Shown: piece by piece, positions 63,227-64,000 of the stretch
How the letters are laid out: every line of letters starts with the position of its first letter
Position numbering within the stretch: the first letter of the stretch is position 1
DNA from: Paraplanobispora takensis
GTDB lineage: Bacteria; Actinomycetota; Actinomycetes; Streptosporangiales; Streptosporangiaceae
Reading direction: 5' to 3'
Assembly (NCBI RefSeq): GCF_016863195.1
Contig: NZ_BOOK01000031.1
Location: forward strand, 142,003-206,002
Length of the DNA: 64,000 nucleotides
Program-made: the position numbers and the translations under genes
Notes under the pieces: generated by a model
Told to the model about the DNA's origin: nothing
The model's database searches: none
Seen by the model: only the letters and a program-made list of their open reading frames with translations

Positions 63227-63538
63227 ATGGATCAGTCTTCGGGGAGCTTTCCGGCAGATGACTTCCCTCTGTCGCCTGGAGAGGCTCACCGCTATCAGGC
63301 CTTGGGTGAACTGGCCTTGGGCGCGGCCATGGCCGAAGCCCTGGCCCGGCACAATCATCACGAGCTGGCCGCGGTCCATAATCGCGCCGCCGATGCCTAT
63401 CGCAGATTGGCCGAGGCGGAAACAGACCACGCAGCCCAAGCCGAGTATCGCCGGCTGGAGCAGTGGCATCGATCATGTGCGGTGGTGGAAGAGCAGCTGG
63501 CCACCGAAGCCGACCGCCGCCTGCCAGGACCTGGCTAG
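63227..63538 (+). CDS. Small helical protein of unknown function
   Basis: 103 residues from ATG 63227, with GGGGCAGGGG about nine bases upstream. Mostly helical and charged (RYQALGELALGAAMAEALAR, HNRAADAYRRLAEAETDHAA), similar in style to the broken coiled-coil gene at 61128 but not obviously homologous. No signal or membrane segment. Four-base convergent overlap with the next gene. Confidence 0.5.
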   Translation: MDQSSGSFPADDFPLSPGEAHRYQALGELALGAAMAEALARHNHHELAAVHNRAADAYRRLAEAETDHAAQAEYRRLEQWHRSCAVVEEQLATEADRRLPGPG

Positions 63539-63861
63539 TCATCGGCCGCCGTGGGTGGCTCGGCGGGCACCTGGACGACGACCTGCCCGTGGGACGGGCC
63601 GCAGGCGACCCGGTAGCCGGCCCGGGTCAACACCTCTCCCAGGGCCAGCCGGATCGCCGCGCAGATGGAGCTGTGGTGGGCCAGCTCCTCGGACAGGGCC
63701 CGGACCGCCGATATTCGGCTGATCACTATGCCCAGGTCAGGATCATGGCACACCTGTAGGCCGCCTTCAGTGTGAAGCGCGGCTGAGTCCGTGACAAATC
63801 CGGCCTGAACCAACTCCTGGCGGATCTGCGTGATCAGTATGGCGATCTGGCGCTCGTCCAT
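63535..63861 (-). CDS. Small hypothetical protein
   Basis: 108 residues from ATG 63861; upstream in-frame codons to 63930 lack a start signal. Helical N-terminus (DERQIAILITQIRQELVQAG) and a beta-rich remainder (LGIVISRISAVRAL, GYRVACGPSHGQVVVQVPAE). No recognised family. A perfect 14-bp palindrome lies about 65 bases upstream. Confidence 0.5.
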   Translation of the reverse strand: MDERQIAILITQIRQELVQAGFVTDSAALHTEGGLQVCHDPDLGIVISRISAVRALSEELAHHSSICAAIRLALGEVLTRAGYRVACGPSHGQVVVQVPAEPPTAADD

Positions 63862-63927
63862 GACCCCCACCGGTCTTTCCCTCGCCTTGCGTGACGATGT
63901 TGTCACGCTCAGGCCGGGCGGAGGAGG

Positions 63928-63941
63928 CATTTGCGCAAATG
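63928..63941. promoter_or_regulatory. Perfect 14-bp palindrome
   Basis: CATTTGCGCAAATG is self-complementary and AT-rich for this genome. It lies upstream of the small minus-strand gene at 63535-63861 and may be an operator. The last 60 bases of the window contain no recognisable feature. Confidence 0.4.
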
Positions 63942-64000
63942 GTGCCGGCCGAGACGGGGCATGAGGTCGGCCGGTGAACGAAGCAGCAGGTCGTCTTCTC

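Overview
The window comes from the chromosome of a high-GC actinomycete. Third codon positions are almost always G or C, GTG starts are frequent, and genes are packed with many ATGA/GTGA stop-start overlaps. The families present (NIT-domain kinase with a DUF742 partner, SigE-type sigma factor, actinobacterial HtpX, partial nuo locus) fit Streptosporangiales or a relative such as Nonomuraea or Streptosporangium; the exact genus is inference. From memory, the order 2-oxoacid:ferredoxin oxidoreductase - partial nuo - HtpX - YajQ - tRNA-Tyr also occurs in Streptomyces, where that tRNA-Tyr is the SLP1 integration site.

Layout. 1-6600: small housekeeping and regulatory genes: two GNAT acetyltransferases (the first cut by the window edge, with a LacI/CebR-like operator upstream), a reduced conservon (NIT sensor kinase plus DUF742 protein), a SWIM zinc-finger protein facing a barstar-like protein, and an EamA transporter with its GntR regulator. 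6860-34930: a large exopolysaccharide locus of the Wzx/Wzy type. It holds the initiating phosphosugar transferase, dTDP-rhamnose genes (rmlA, rmlB, rmlD, rmlC and a second rmlC-like gene), a tightly overlapping cassette for a C-methylated branched nucleotide sugar (12796-18809), flippase, polymerase, two Wzz-like proteins, glycosyltransferases, a GDP-mannose-type dehydrogenase, a beta-helix lipoprotein, two Fe(II)/2-oxoglutarate oxygenases, an acyltransferase and several epimerases. 35460-38350: korB/korA, 2-oxoglutarate:ferredoxin oxidoreductase. 38770-41780: polysaccharide deacetylase and a class-III aminotransferase. 41860-54120: nuoABC-H, then a serine/threonine kinase on the opposite strand, then nuoIJKLMN. 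There is no nuoD, E, F or G. 54370-60540: HtpX, a sigma factor with a membrane-anchored propeller protein, a flavin-type oxidoreductase, a secreted propeller, a zinc metallopeptidase and YajQ. 60856: tRNA-Tyr with a strong terminator. 61000-64000: an accessory-looking stretch with a broken coiled-coil gene, an orphan GAF histidine kinase and two small unknown genes.

How the parts may work together. The EPS genes form one lipid-linked assembly line: sugar nucleotides are made, transferred to undecaprenyl phosphate, flipped, polymerised and modified. Kor makes reduced ferredoxin, and the nuo set lacks the NADH-input module, so a ferredoxin-fed or hybrid complex I is plausible but unproven.

The least described parts are the six-gene branched-sugar cassette ending in an internally duplicated cysteine protein of unknown function, the long repetitive tails on several Nuo subunits, and perfect DnaA boxes around nuoI.
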